Shown: positions 54,839 to 62,823 of the stretch, one piece after another | Position numbering within the stretch: the stretch's first letter is position 1 | Layout: every line of letters begins with the position of its first letter | DNA from: Streptococcus pacificus | GTDB taxonomy: Bacteria; Bacillota; Bacilli; Lactobacillales; Streptococcaceae | Direction: 5' to 3' | Length of the DNA: 64,000 nt | Assembly: GCF_016481305.1 (NCBI RefSeq) | Contig: NZ_JAENBO010000001.1 | Location: 310,001 to 374,000 of the forward strand | The notes under the pieces: generated by a model | Databases searched by the model: none | Seen by the model: only the letters and a program-made list of their open reading frames with translations | Told to the model about the DNA's origin: nothing | Position numbers and translations under genes: made by a program

Positions 54839-55657
54839 ATGGAAATAAGAGATTTAACGAGTTTGCCCGTTCATATTTTTGAGGAAGCTATTGCTGATAA
54901 TCAGCATGCTAACATACCGTTTGCTTGGACTGAAACATTTTTAAAAATGATCAATCAAGAACCAGATGCCATTTTACTTCATATCTGGCCAATGGAAAAA
55001 ACCGTCATTTTGGGCATGTTAGATAAGTTGCTACCAAATCTTTCTGAGGCTAAATCAGTCATAGAAAATAATGGTTATCAGCCTGTTGTTCGTAATATTG
55101 GTGGTTTAGCAGTTGTTGCTGACGAAGGGATTCTGAACTTCTCATTTATTATTCCAGATACGTTTAAAGATGCTATTTCAATCACTGATGGTTATCTCAT
55201 CATGGTTGATTTTATCAAAATGCTGTTTTCTGATTTGCACAAACGGATTGACTATTTTGAAATTGAAGATTCCTATTGTCCTGGCAATTACGATTTGAGT
55301 ATTGATGGTAAAAAATTTGCAGGTATTGCTCAAAGACGAATCAAAAAAGGAATAGTGGTCTCCATTTATCTTAGTGTTTCGGGCAATCAAGAAGAAAGAG
55401 GTCAGATGATTGCTGATTTCTATCAAAAAGGCTTAGCTGGTCAAACCACTAAAGTTAGCTATCCCAAGGTCAATCCATCCTCTATGGCTAACCTCTCAGA
55501 CTTGTTTGAGGTGCCTTTTACTGTGGATGAGGTGATTGAGAGAATCTCACTAACTTTAAGACAACTAGGGTTTTCAATTAAAAATTGGCAACCTAATCAG
55601 ATTCAAAAAGAACAATTTGACCTACATTATCAGAAAATGACAAATAACAAGAATTGA
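54839..55657 (+). CDS. LipL-like octanoyl/lipoyl amidotransferase
   Basis: The 272-residue protein belongs to the biotin/lipoate A/B transferase fold. The motif DSYCPGNYDLSIDGKKFAGI holds the conserved Cys and Lys region of Bacillus LipL, which moves octanoyl or lipoyl groups from GcvH to E2 subunits through a Cys acyl-thioester. RNIGGLAVVADEGILNFSF also fits. It is first in the operon with GcvH-L, SirTM, a macrodomain and LplA2, so its acyl donor or acceptor may be GcvH-L. The role here is inferred. Confidence 0.75.
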   Translation: MEIRDLTSLPVHIFEEAIADNQHANIPFAWTETFLKMINQEPDAILLHIWPMEKTVILGMLDKLLPNLSEAKSVIENNGYQPVVRNIGGLAVVADEGILNFSFIIPDTFKDAISITDGYLIMVDFIKMLFSDLHKRIDYFEIEDSYCPGNYDLSIDGKKFAGIAQRRIKKGIVVSIYLSVSGNQEERGQMIADFYQKGLAGQTTKVSYPKVNPSSMANLSDLFEVPFTVDEVIERISLTLRQLGFSIKNWQPNQIQKEQFDLHYQKMTNNKN

Positions 55658-55670
55658 AAGAGGTCATAAA

Positions 55671-56867
55671 ATGACAGATAATTCTATTTTATTTAAACCT
55701 TTACTCTTGCCAAATGGTGTTGTGTTAGAAAATCGTTTTGTGCTCTCACCGATGGTAACCAATTCTTCTACAAAAGAGGGATTAGTGACACAAGCTGATC
55801 TTGATTATGCCAGTCGACGAGCTGCTTCTGCACCGTTACAAATAACGGGAGCAGCCTATGTCGATGTATTTGGACAACTCTTTGAGTATGGTTTCAGCTC
55901 AGCCAAAGATGAAGACATTGAAGGATTAACTAAACTAGCACAAGCCATGAAGCGTAAAGGTGCAAAAGCTATCTTGCAATTAACGCACGCAGGGCGTTTT
56001 TCTAGTCATACCTTGACAAAGTATGGTTTCGTTTATGGACCTAGTGAGATGAGTTTAAACTCTCCAAAACCTCACCAGGTAAAGGCAATGACGATTCAAC
56101 AGCTAGCTGACTTGGTAAAAGCATATGCTGATGCCACTAGACGAGCGATTAAAGCAGGCTTCGATGGTGTAGAAATCTCATCAGCACAACGTTTACTCAT
56201 TCAAACCTTCTTTTCTACTTTTTCTAACGAGCGTGAAGATGAGTATGGTTATAAGACACTTGAAAGTCGTTCAAAACTCGGTCTAGAAGTCTTGAAAGCT
56301 GTTCAAGAGGTTATTGAAAAAGAAGCGCCAGCTGATTTTATATTAGGTTTTCGTGCTACCCCTGAAGAAACTAGGGGAGATCAGATAGGTTATTCGATTG
56401 ATGAGTTTATGACTTTTATGGATTGGGCTTTGGCCGTTGCTTCCATTGATTATTTAGCCATTGCCAGTTGGGGTCACAATGTTTTTCGTAATCGTGTCAG
56501 AGGTGCGGGACCTTTTTCTGGACAACTAGTCAATCAGGTGATTTGGGACCACTTTAAAAATCGTTTACCAATTATGGCAACAGGTGGTATTAATACACCA
56601 GATAAGGTTTATGAAGCACTTGAACATGCTGATTTTGTTGGCTCATCAACACCTCTTGTGGTCGATCCAGAATTTATTCAAAAAATAAAAGAAAACAGAG
56701 AAGATGAGATTAATTTTAAAATAAAATTGTCTGATCTTCATAGCTTGGCTATTCCTGAAGCATCCTTTAAAGACATTGTGCCATTAATGGATTATGGGGA
56801 ATCATTACCTCAAGAAGCACGTGATTTGTTCCGCGGTTTAGCCAAAAATTATAAGGAGGAGTCATGA
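55671..56867 (+). CDS. NADH:flavin oxidoreductase, old yellow enzyme family
   Basis: The 398-residue TIM-barrel flavoenzyme has the N-terminal FKPLLLPNGVVLENRFVLSP typical of the family, LTHAGR, and the GFDGVEIS motif. The usual active-site His/Asn pair after it reads SSAQRLLIQTFFS, which differs from the common HGAHGYL form and suggests a changed active site. It overlaps the next gene by 4 bp (ATGA). OYE-type genes accompany GcvH-L/SirTM operons, where a redox role linked to lipoate is suspected. Confidence 0.82.
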   Translation: MTDNSILFKPLLLPNGVVLENRFVLSPMVTNSSTKEGLVTQADLDYASRRAASAPLQITGAAYVDVFGQLFEYGFSSAKDEDIEGLTKLAQAMKRKGAKAILQLTHAGRFSSHTLTKYGFVYGPSEMSLNSPKPHQVKAMTIQQLADLVKAYADATRRAIKAGFDGVEISSAQRLLIQTFFSTFSNEREDEYGYKTLESRSKLGLEVLKAVQEVIEKEAPADFILGFRATPEETRGDQIGYSIDEFMTFMDWALAVASIDYLAIASWGHNVFRNRVRGAGPFSGQLVNQVIWDHFKNRLPIMATGGINTPDKVYEALEHADFVGSSTPLVVDPEFIQKIKENREDEINFKIKLSDLHSLAIPEASFKDIVPLMDYGESLPQEARDLFRGLAKNYKEES

Positions 56868-57862
56868 AACTAGGGGTCTTAGATTATGGGCTGATTGATG
56901 CAGGAAAAACTGCAACAGAAGCCTTAGAAGAAACGGTTCTTCTAGCTAAAAAAGCAGAAGAACTGGGGTTTAGTCGTTTTTGGGTGGCAGAACATCATAA
57001 TGTGTTTGCATTTTCAACCAGTGCACCTGAATTATTGATGATGCATTTAGCAGATCAAACAAAAACGATTCGAATTGGCTCTGGTGGTATAATGCCTCTT
57101 CACTACAGTGCCTTTAAAATTGCTGAACAGATTCGTACGTTAGAAACTTATCATCCTAACCGTATTGATCTTGGTTTAGGTAATTCTCTAGGAACAAGGT
57201 TAGTCAAAAAAGCCTTAAAAAGTGTTCATCAAAAAGAAGAGTATTACGATGTCTTAAAAGAATTAAGAAATTATTTATCTCTTAGCGAAGAAAATCCTTT
57301 GAATATCACTGTTCAACCCACAATTACTAGTGAACCTCAACTATTTTCACTTAGTAGTAGTGAGGAAACGGCTAAAGTTGTCGGTGAATTAGGGCTAGGC
57401 TATAGTTTTGGAATCTTTCCTTATATGCAAAAAAATCTATTGGAAGAAGCCCAAAAAGTGCCAGAAGTCTACCGTAAAAACTTTAAACCATCTTCTTTTC
57501 TAAATAAACCTTACGTTACGTTTGCGGTCTTTATCGTTATTGCAAAAACGAAAGAAGAAGCAAATGCTATGGCTAGAAGTCTTGATATCTGGATGCTGGG
57601 AAAAGATGATTTTAATGAATTCTCGCATTACCCTACCATTGAAGAAGCAAAGAATTATCCATTATCTGATAAGGAAAAAGAAATAATCAAAGATAATCGA
57701 CAAAGAATGATAATAGGAACACCACAAGAGGTTGAAAAACAACTCAATGCGTTGTTAAGAATTTCCCAAGCTGATGAAATACTAGCTATTCCACTGGTTC
57801 CAGGATTTGAACAGAGACGACAATCTTTGGAATTATTATCACAACTAACGTTATCAAAATAA
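56864..57862 (+). CDS. LLM-class (luciferase-like) flavin-dependent oxidoreductase
   Basis: The 332-residue protein begins with [14 protein letters not shown] and has [19 protein letters not shown] and [13 protein letters not shown], typical of the luciferase-like monooxygenase fold that uses reduced FMN. Together with the OYE it forms the redox half of this operon. The substrate is unknown. Confidence 0.85.
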   Translation: MKLGVLDYGLIDAGKTATEALEETVLLAKKAEELGFSRFWVAEHHNVFAFSTSAPELLMMHLADQTKTIRIGSGGIMPLHYSAFKIAEQIRTLETYHPNRIDLGLGNSLGTRLVKKALKSVHQKEEYYDVLKELRNYLSLSEENPLNITVQPTITSEPQLFSLSSSEETAKVVGELGLGYSFGIFPYMQKNLLEEAQKVPEVYRKNFKPSSFLNKPYVTFAVFIVIAKTKEEANAMARSLDIWMLGKDDFNEFSHYPTIEEAKNYPLSDKEKEIIKDNRQRMIIGTPQEVEKQLNALLRISQADEILAIPLVPGFEQRRQSLELLSQLTLSK

Positions 57863-57881
57863 TATATTAAGGAGAAAAACA

Positions 57882-58214
57882 ATGAAAAAAATTGCAAACT
57901 ACCTCTACATCGAAAAAGAAAATGATCTTTATACTATTAGTATGACCCCTGAATTACAAGATGATATTGGCACCATTGGTTTTATTGAATTTACCGATGA
58001 AGATGTTTTAAAAGTAGATGATATTATTTTAAATTTAGAAGCTTCAAAAACAGTTATGGGTATCTCATCACCTATTGCCGGTAAGGTTGTTGAACGAAAT
58101 GAAGCAGCAACACTAACACCTAAATTATTGAACTCTGAGAAACCAGAAGATAACTGGATTATTAAATTAACAGATGTTGACGAAAAGGCTTTTGAAGCAC
58201 TAGAAAATGTGTAA
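57882..58214 (+). CDS. gcvH: GcvH-like lipoyl carrier protein (GcvH-L)
   Basis: The 110-residue protein is a GcvH-like lipoyl domain with lipoylation Lys56 in LEASKTV. Asp27 matches the residue ADP-ribosylated in the S. aureus GcvH-L by SirTM. No glycine-cleavage genes are nearby, so it is the stress-linked carrier and not the metabolic H protein. The SD AAGGAG precedes the start, and the stop overlaps the macrodomain gene. Confidence 0.9.
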   Translation: MKKIANYLYIEKENDLYTISMTPELQDDIGTIGFIEFTDEDVLKVDDIILNLEASKTVMGISSPIAGKVVERNEAATLTPKLLNSEKPEDNWIIKLTDVDEKAFEALENV

Positions 58215-58992
58215 AATGGACCAATTATTGGAAAAAATGATTGTCTATTTATGGCAGGAAAATTCTCCAAACTCATCTTTGTCCTTACCAAAAACTTGTG
58301 AAGAAAAGTTAGCTTGTTGGCGTGGCTTAATCAATAAAAGACCAGCAAAACCAATTGCAGCAAGCTATTTAGAGGCTGAAGATGATTTTTTAGAAGCTTA
58401 TAAAGCAAACCAAAAACTTGTTGGTCTGTCTGATTGTCAACAAACTGCTGTTGAAAAGATTTTAACCTACCATGGTGACATCACTTTGTTAGCTGTTGAT
58501 GCGATTGTTAATGCTGCAAACAGTGAGATGCTTGGTTGTTTTATACCGAACCATCACTGTATTGACAATGCTATTCACACTTTTTCTGGTGTTCGCTTAC
58601 GGTTAGCTTGTCAAGAATTGATGACAAAGCAACAGCATAAAGAGCCGATTGGGCAAGCAAAGTTAACTTTGGCTTATCACTTGCCTTCAAAGTATATCAT
58701 TCATACAGTTGGACCAAGAGTCAATCCTAATCAAAGGGTTTCACCTATTCGAAAGGATTTATTGCGACGTTCTTATCTGTCGTGCTTACAATTAGCAAAA
58801 GAACAAGGCATTGAGTCATTAGCGTTTTGTGCTATTTCAACAGGGGAATTTGGTTTTCCTAAGAAGCTAGCTGCTGATATTGCTGTAAACTCAGTGCGTG
58901 AATGGTTAACAGAACATCCTCAGGGACCAACTGTTATTTTTAACACATTTACCAAAGAAGATCATAACTATTATCAAGAATTATTGAACTAG
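58207..58992 (+). CDS. Zinc-containing macrodomain ADP-ribosyl hydrolase (MacroD type)
   Basis: The 261-residue protein has an N-terminal helical extension (about 80 residues) and a macrodomain with [18 protein letters not shown]. The loop [10 protein letters not shown] (Cys111, His116/117, Cys118) matches the zinc site of the microbial Zn-macro class, and ISTGEFGFP binds diphosphate. In S. pyogenes and S. aureus such proteins remove the ADP-ribose that SirTM puts on GcvH-L. ATG 58207 overlaps gcvH by 8 bp; ATG 58216 is an alternative. Confidence 0.9.
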   Translation: MCKMDQLLEKMIVYLWQENSPNSSLSLPKTCEEKLACWRGLINKRPAKPIAASYLEAEDDFLEAYKANQKLVGLSDCQQTAVEKILTYHGDITLLAVDAIVNAANSEMLGCFIPNHHCIDNAIHTFSGVRLRLACQELMTKQQHKEPIGQAKLTLAYHLPSKYIIHTVGPRVNPNQRVSPIRKDLLRRSYLSCLQLAKEQGIESLAFCAISTGEFGFPKKLAADIAVNSVREWLTEHPQGPTVIFNTFTKEDHNYYQELLN

Positions 58993-59000
58993 GAGAAAAA

Positions 59001-59885
59001 ATGACAAAATGGCAAGTCTTTTCTAAAGACAATCTCAATCAAGCACAACAGCTAGCTGCCTTAATTTCAGAAGCCGAAGCCATTGTGGTGGGGATTGGTG
59101 CAGGCATGTCTGCTGCAGACGGTTTTACCTATATTGGTCCTAGATTTGAAAATGCTTTTCCAGATTTTATTGAAAAATATCATTTGCTAGATATGCTTCA
59201 GGCCAGTTTGTTTGATTTTGAAAGTTGGGAAGAGTATTGGGCCTTTCAAAGTCGCTTTGTAGCACTTAATTATTTTGACCAACCAGTAGGACAATCATAC
59301 CTTGACTTATTAGAAATATTAAAGAACAAAACCTATCATATCATTACAACCAATGCAGATAATGCTTTTTGGGCTGCCCATTATGATAAAAATAAGGTCT
59401 TTCATATTCAAGGAGAGTATGGGCTTTTACAGTGTAGTGAACGTTGTCATCAACAGACCTATCAAGATGAACCACTGATTCGTCAAATGATTCTTCAGCA
59501 AAAAAATATGGTCATTCCAAGCGAATTAATTCCTTACTGTCCTAAGTGTCATGCCCCGTTAGAAGTCAATAAACGAAATGAAGAAAAGGGTATGGTTGAA
59601 GACGCTGATTTTGATGCTCAAAAAAATCGTTACGATAGTTTTTTAAGTCAACATGAGACTGGAAAGGTACTTTATTTAGAAATTGGTGTAGGACATACGA
59701 CACCACAATTTATTAAACATCCTTTTTGGAAACGTGTCTCTGAAAATCCAGACGCTATCTTTGCGACACTAAACCACAAACAGTATCGGACACCACAACT
59801 GATTAGACCTCAAACACTTGAATTGACACAGAATATTGCTTCTTTAATCGCTGAAACTAAAAGCAACCTATTGCTTAATCACTAA
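59001..59885 (+). CDS. SirTM, class M sirtuin ADP-ribosyltransferase
   Basis: The 294-residue protein has the sirtuin NAD motif [17 protein letters not shown] with Asn118, and two Cys pairs for zinc (CSERCH and CPKCH). Gln137 (FHIQGEYG) stands where deacetylase sirtuins have the catalytic His, the hallmark of class M sirtuins such as S. pyogenes SirTM. It ADP-ribosylates lipoylated GcvH-L using NAD. It is placed directly after the macrodomain eraser. Confidence 0.92.
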   Translation: MTKWQVFSKDNLNQAQQLAALISEAEAIVVGIGAGMSAADGFTYIGPRFENAFPDFIEKYHLLDMLQASLFDFESWEEYWAFQSRFVALNYFDQPVGQSYLDLLEILKNKTYHIITTNADNAFWAAHYDKNKVFHIQGEYGLLQCSERCHQQTYQDEPLIRQMILQQKNMVIPSELIPYCPKCHAPLEVNKRNEEKGMVEDADFDAQKNRYDSFLSQHETGKVLYLEIGVGHTTPQFIKHPFWKRVSENPDAIFATLNHKQYRTPQLIRPQTLELTQNIASLIAETKSNLLLNH

Positions 59886-59910
59886 AATCAATTATTAAGA
59901 AGGAGAACTC

Positions 59911-60930
59911 ATGTATCTTATTGAACCTATCAAAAACGGTAAACGCATCACTGATGGGGCTATTGCTTTAGCCATGCAAGTGTATGTTCAGCAACATCTT
60001 TTTTTAGATGATGATATTTTATTCCCATACTACTGTGATCCAAAAGTTGAAATTGGAAAATATCAAAATGCTATTGTTGAAACTAACCAAGATTATTTAA
60101 AAGAGCACAACATCCCTGTTGTTAGACGTGACACAGGTGGTGGAGCAGTTTATGTTGATTCTGGGGCTGTGAACATTTGCTACTTAATTAATGACAATGG
60201 TGTTTTTGGTGATTTTAAACGCACTTATCAACCAGCCATTGATGCTCTTCATCATCTAGGAGCAACAGGTGTTCAAATGTCGGGACGAAATGATTTGGTG
60301 ATTGATGGGAAAAAGGTTTCTGGGGCAGCCATGACCATTGTTAATAATCGCGTTTATGGAGGTTATTCACTTCTTTTAGATGTTAATTATGAAGCTATGG
60401 AAAAAGTGTTAAGCCCTAACCGTAAAAAAATTGAATCAAAGGGTATTAAGTCAGTAAAAAGTCGTGTCGGCACTATTCGAGAACACTTAGCCAAAGAATA
60501 CCAAAACGTCACAGTGGATCAATTTAAAGATTTAGTGGTTTGCCAACTATTAGGAATTGATAACATTGATCAAGCAAAACGTTATGAACTAAGTGATGAG
60601 GATTGGCAAGGGATAGAAGCTCTTGCTGATGAAAAATATAAAAACTGGGAATGGAACTATGGGAATTCACCTCAGTATAGTTACCATAGAGATGGTCGTT
60701 TTTCAGCAGGAACCATTGACATTCATTTGAACATTGAAAAAGGTCGTATTTCAGATAGTCGTATTTATGGTGATTTCTTTGGAAAGTCTGATGTTGCTGA
60801 TATCGAAAATGCTCTAAAAGGCGTTAAAATGGAAAAAGAAGATGTTTTCGAAGTACTAAAAAGCTTCGATTTAACCACTTATTTTGGTCAAGTAACAGCA
60901 GAAGAATTAGTGGATTTAATCTTCTCATAG
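59911..60930 (+). CDS. lplA2: Lipoate--protein ligase LplA2
   Basis: The 339-residue ligase has RRDTGGGAVYVDSGAVN and GRNDLVIDGKKVSGAAM with the substrate-binding Lys, plus a C-terminal accessory domain (FSAGTIDIHLNIEKG). In this operon type LplA2 lipoylates GcvH-L, a prerequisite for ADP-ribosylation by SirTM. It is the last gene before a strong terminator. Confidence 0.92.
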   Translation: MYLIEPIKNGKRITDGAIALAMQVYVQQHLFLDDDILFPYYCDPKVEIGKYQNAIVETNQDYLKEHNIPVVRRDTGGGAVYVDSGAVNICYLINDNGVFGDFKRTYQPAIDALHHLGATGVQMSGRNDLVIDGKKVSGAAMTIVNNRVYGGYSLLLDVNYEAMEKVLSPNRKKIESKGIKSVKSRVGTIREHLAKEYQNVTVDQFKDLVVCQLLGIDNIDQAKRYELSDEDWQGIEALADEKYKNWEWNYGNSPQYSYHRDGRFSAGTIDIHLNIEKGRISDSRIYGDFFGKSDVADIENALKGVKMEKEDVFEVLKSFDLTTYFGQVTAEELVDLIFS

Positions 60931-60951
60931 ACCAAATAGCTAATGAATTCT

Positions 60952-60983
60952 AAAACAGTAAGTAATAAACTTACTGTTTTTAT
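60952..60983 (+). terminator. Terminator of the lipoyl/ADP-ribosylation operon
   Basis: AAAACAGTAAGT and ACTTACTGTTTT form a perfect 12-bp stem with a 5-base loop and T tail. Confidence 0.88.
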
Positions 60984-61023
60984 TATATTATCCATTAAAG
61001 ATTTAATAAATTGGTTAAAATAC

Positions 61024-61052
61024 TTGAAATTCATGATAAAATTTGATAATAT
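61024..61052 (+). promoter_or_regulatory. Promoter upstream of the PNPOx-like gene
   Basis: TTGAAA (61024-61029) and TAATAT (61047-61052) are 17 bp apart, implying a 5' UTR of about 280 bases. Confidence 0.5.
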
Positions 61053-61107
61053 CATTTTTGTAGTCACTAGTCTATTGATAAAAATAGATTGGTAAGAATC
61101 AGGAAAA

Positions 61108-61228
61108 AAAGTAAGTGATTACTTTACAATACAGGAGATGTCTAACATCTCAATCATAACAATAACAAGAAAATTTTCCAATGGCTAACATGATTTTGGA
61201 AAAGGCTTTTTGTTTACCTAAAAATAGG
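61108..61228 (+). ncRNA. Hairpin-rich leader upstream of the PNPOx-like gene
   Basis: Four perfect inverted repeats occur in order: AAAGTAA/TTACTTT (61108-61125), GAGATGT/ACATCTC (61135-61151), TTTTCCA/TGGAAAA (61174-61203, 16-base loop) and CCTA/TAGG (61217-61228). I do not recognise an RNA family. The region could be a structured 5' UTR, or the first palindrome could be a regulator site overlapping a TACAAT box at 61125-61130. Confidence 0.35.
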
Positions 61229-61339
61229 CATCAATTAGATGGATGAAAGGGAGTGACGATTAAAACAACTATTTTTTTAAAAAATCTTATATTGCTATGT
61301 ACTAGGGACTTATTCCCAATGATAAAAAAGGAGAAGAAA

Positions 61340-61732
61340 ATGGCTATCACTGAAGAAATGAAAGAAATTATTAACACTCAACTGGCTATGGTTGCAACTA
61401 TAGATAGTGAAGGAAATCCTGATATCGGTCCTAAACGTTCAATGCGTTTACATGATGATAATACTTTGATTTTCAATGAAAATACAGGCGGACAAACACA
61501 AGAAAATATCAAAAATAATGGTAAAATTGCTGTCGCTTTTGTTGACCGTGAGAAATTATTGGGTTATCGTTTTGTCGGTAAGGCTGAAATTCAAGACTCT
61601 GGAGAATTATACGAAGCTGCTAAAGAATGGGCAAAAGGACGTATGGGTGAGCCTAAAGCTGTAGGTGTGATTCATATTGAGCGTATTTTCAACTTACATT
61701 CAGGAGCTAAAGCTGGAACAGAAGTGAAATAA
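61340..61732 (+). CDS. Pyridoxamine 5'-phosphate oxidase-like (FMN split-barrel) protein
   Basis: The 130-residue protein (MAITEEMKEIINTQLAMVAT) has the fold features of small PNPOx-like FMN-binding proteins: IDSEGNPDIGPKRSM and the later GYRFVGKAEI strand. It is too short and lacks the C-terminal part of true PdxH. The substrate is unknown. AAAGGAG lies before ATG 61340; an in-frame GTG at 61253 overlaps its own SD and is less likely. Confidence 0.8.
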   Translation: MAITEEMKEIINTQLAMVATIDSEGNPDIGPKRSMRLHDDNTLIFNENTGGQTQENIKNNGKIAVAFVDREKLLGYRFVGKAEIQDSGELYEAAKEWAKGRMGEPKAVGVIHIERIFNLHSGAKAGTEVK

Positions 61733-61745
61733 AAATAGTAAAAAT

Positions 61746-61774
61746 AAAAAAGGAATCAATTGATTCCTTTTTTT
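61746..61774. terminator. Bidirectional terminator
   Basis: AAAGGAATCA and TGATTCCTTT form a palindromic stem flanked by A and T runs between convergent genes. Confidence 0.85.
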
Positions 61775-61775
61775 G

Positions 61776-62708
61776 TTAGGGTTCTATGGTTGCCATTAAA
61801 AGATCAGCAGTTGTTGATGGTAATATTCTGACACGATTAAGTGTTAAAAGACCATTACTAGCACTTGCTAAGCCTTCATTTGTAGTTAATCCTAATTGAT
61901 AAGATTCTTTTGCTAACGAAATGGTTAGGTCGCTATAGCGTCCAGCAGGATAAGCAATTGTCATAGTGTTTTGTTGGAGCTGTTCATCTAGAAATCTTTT
62001 AGATTCTTCCATTTGAAAGGTTTGTGTCGCCTGATCACTCATTTCTAAATCAGGATGAGTAACCGTGTGTCCTTCAAAGGACATGCCGTCTTTTTTCATC
62101 TCAATCATTTGTTCCACTGATAGGTTGGACACACGTCCTTCCTCAGTAAAACCAGTGATGACATTATTTGTTGCCTTGGCTTGATATTTTTTTAAAATGG
62201 GATAGGCAATATTATAAAAATCAACCATGCTATCATCAAAGGTTAGCCAAATCACTTTCTCACTAGGTAATTCATTATTATTAAGTGCACGGTATGCTTC
62301 TTCGGGTGTTAGAAAATAATAGCCTTCATCAACTAAGCGTTTAATATGACTTTCAAAAACGTCTGGATCAACAATCAAATTGGCGCTAGCCGCTTCAGAA
62401 GGGTCCATAACATGAACAGCGTGATACATCAGTATAGGAAAGGTGACGGGTGTTTCTTGTTGTTGCCAAGTTGGTTCTGAAGTCTCTTTTTCTTTTATAG
62501 CGTCACTAGTTGTCGTTTGGCTTTTTTGAGGTGTTTTTTCTTTGCTAACAAGACTTGCTTCTTGACTTTTAAACTCTTTTTCATCTTGTCTACTTTGTTG
62601 AAATAAAAAGAAAAGACCAGCCATAAGGCTTAGGGTTAAGATGAGTAGTAGAAAAGGTAAGGGCGGTTTTTTTCTTTTTGTTCTTTTATTGGCACGTCTT
62701 GATTGCAT
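61776..62708 (-). CDS. Membrane-anchored polysaccharide deacetylase
   Basis: The 310-residue protein has a very basic N-terminus, one transmembrane helix (about residues 17-40), a Ser/Thr/Lys linker and a NodB domain. The domain has LTFDDSM (metal Asp), HTVTHPDL (metal His pair) and a C-terminal RILPST region. It acts outside the membrane on N-acetylated sugars. FPILMYHAV is typical of the PgaB/IcaB-like subgroup; peptidoglycan or another surface glycan is the likely substrate. GGAGAA precedes ATG 62708. Confidence 0.85.
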   Translation of the reverse strand: MQSRRANKRTKRKKPPLPFLLLILTLSLMAGLFFLFQQSRQDEKEFKSQEASLVSKEKTPQKSQTTTSDAIKEKETSEPTWQQQETPVTFPILMYHAVHVMDPSEAASANLIVDPDVFESHIKRLVDEGYYFLTPEEAYRALNNNELPSEKVIWLTFDDSMVDFYNIAYPILKKYQAKATNNVITGFTEEGRVSNLSVEQMIEMKKDGMSFEGHTVTHPDLEMSDQATQTFQMEESKRFLDEQLQQNTMTIAYPAGRYSDLTISLAKESYQLGLTTNEGLASASNGLLTLNRVRILPSTTADLLMATIEP

Positions 62709-62790
62709 TTTATTCTCCTTAAATTATCAATAGTAAGATTATATCATAAAAATAAGAAGGATTATCAATGAATTCTAATCCTTTTTTTGA

Positions 62791-62820
62791 TATAATAAGA
62801 CAAATCATTTTAAGGAGAAC
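62791..62820 (+). promoter_or_regulatory. hom -10 box and SD
   Basis: TATAAT lies at 62791-62796 without a clear -35, and AAGGAGAA at 62812-62819 precedes ATG 62824. Confidence 0.45.
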
Positions 62821-62823
62821 AAT

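Noticed and set aside
61181..61246. 21-codon ORF (MANMILEKAFCLPKNRHQLDG) in the leader of the PNPOx-like gene
   Set aside because: There is no ribosome-binding site, and the start lies in a hairpin loop. It is more likely part of an RNA structure or chance.
61253..61339. GTG-initiated N-terminal extension of the PNPOx-like protein
   Set aside because: The SD-like AAAGGGAG overlaps the GTG itself, the extension is not family-like, and ATG 61340 has a good SD.
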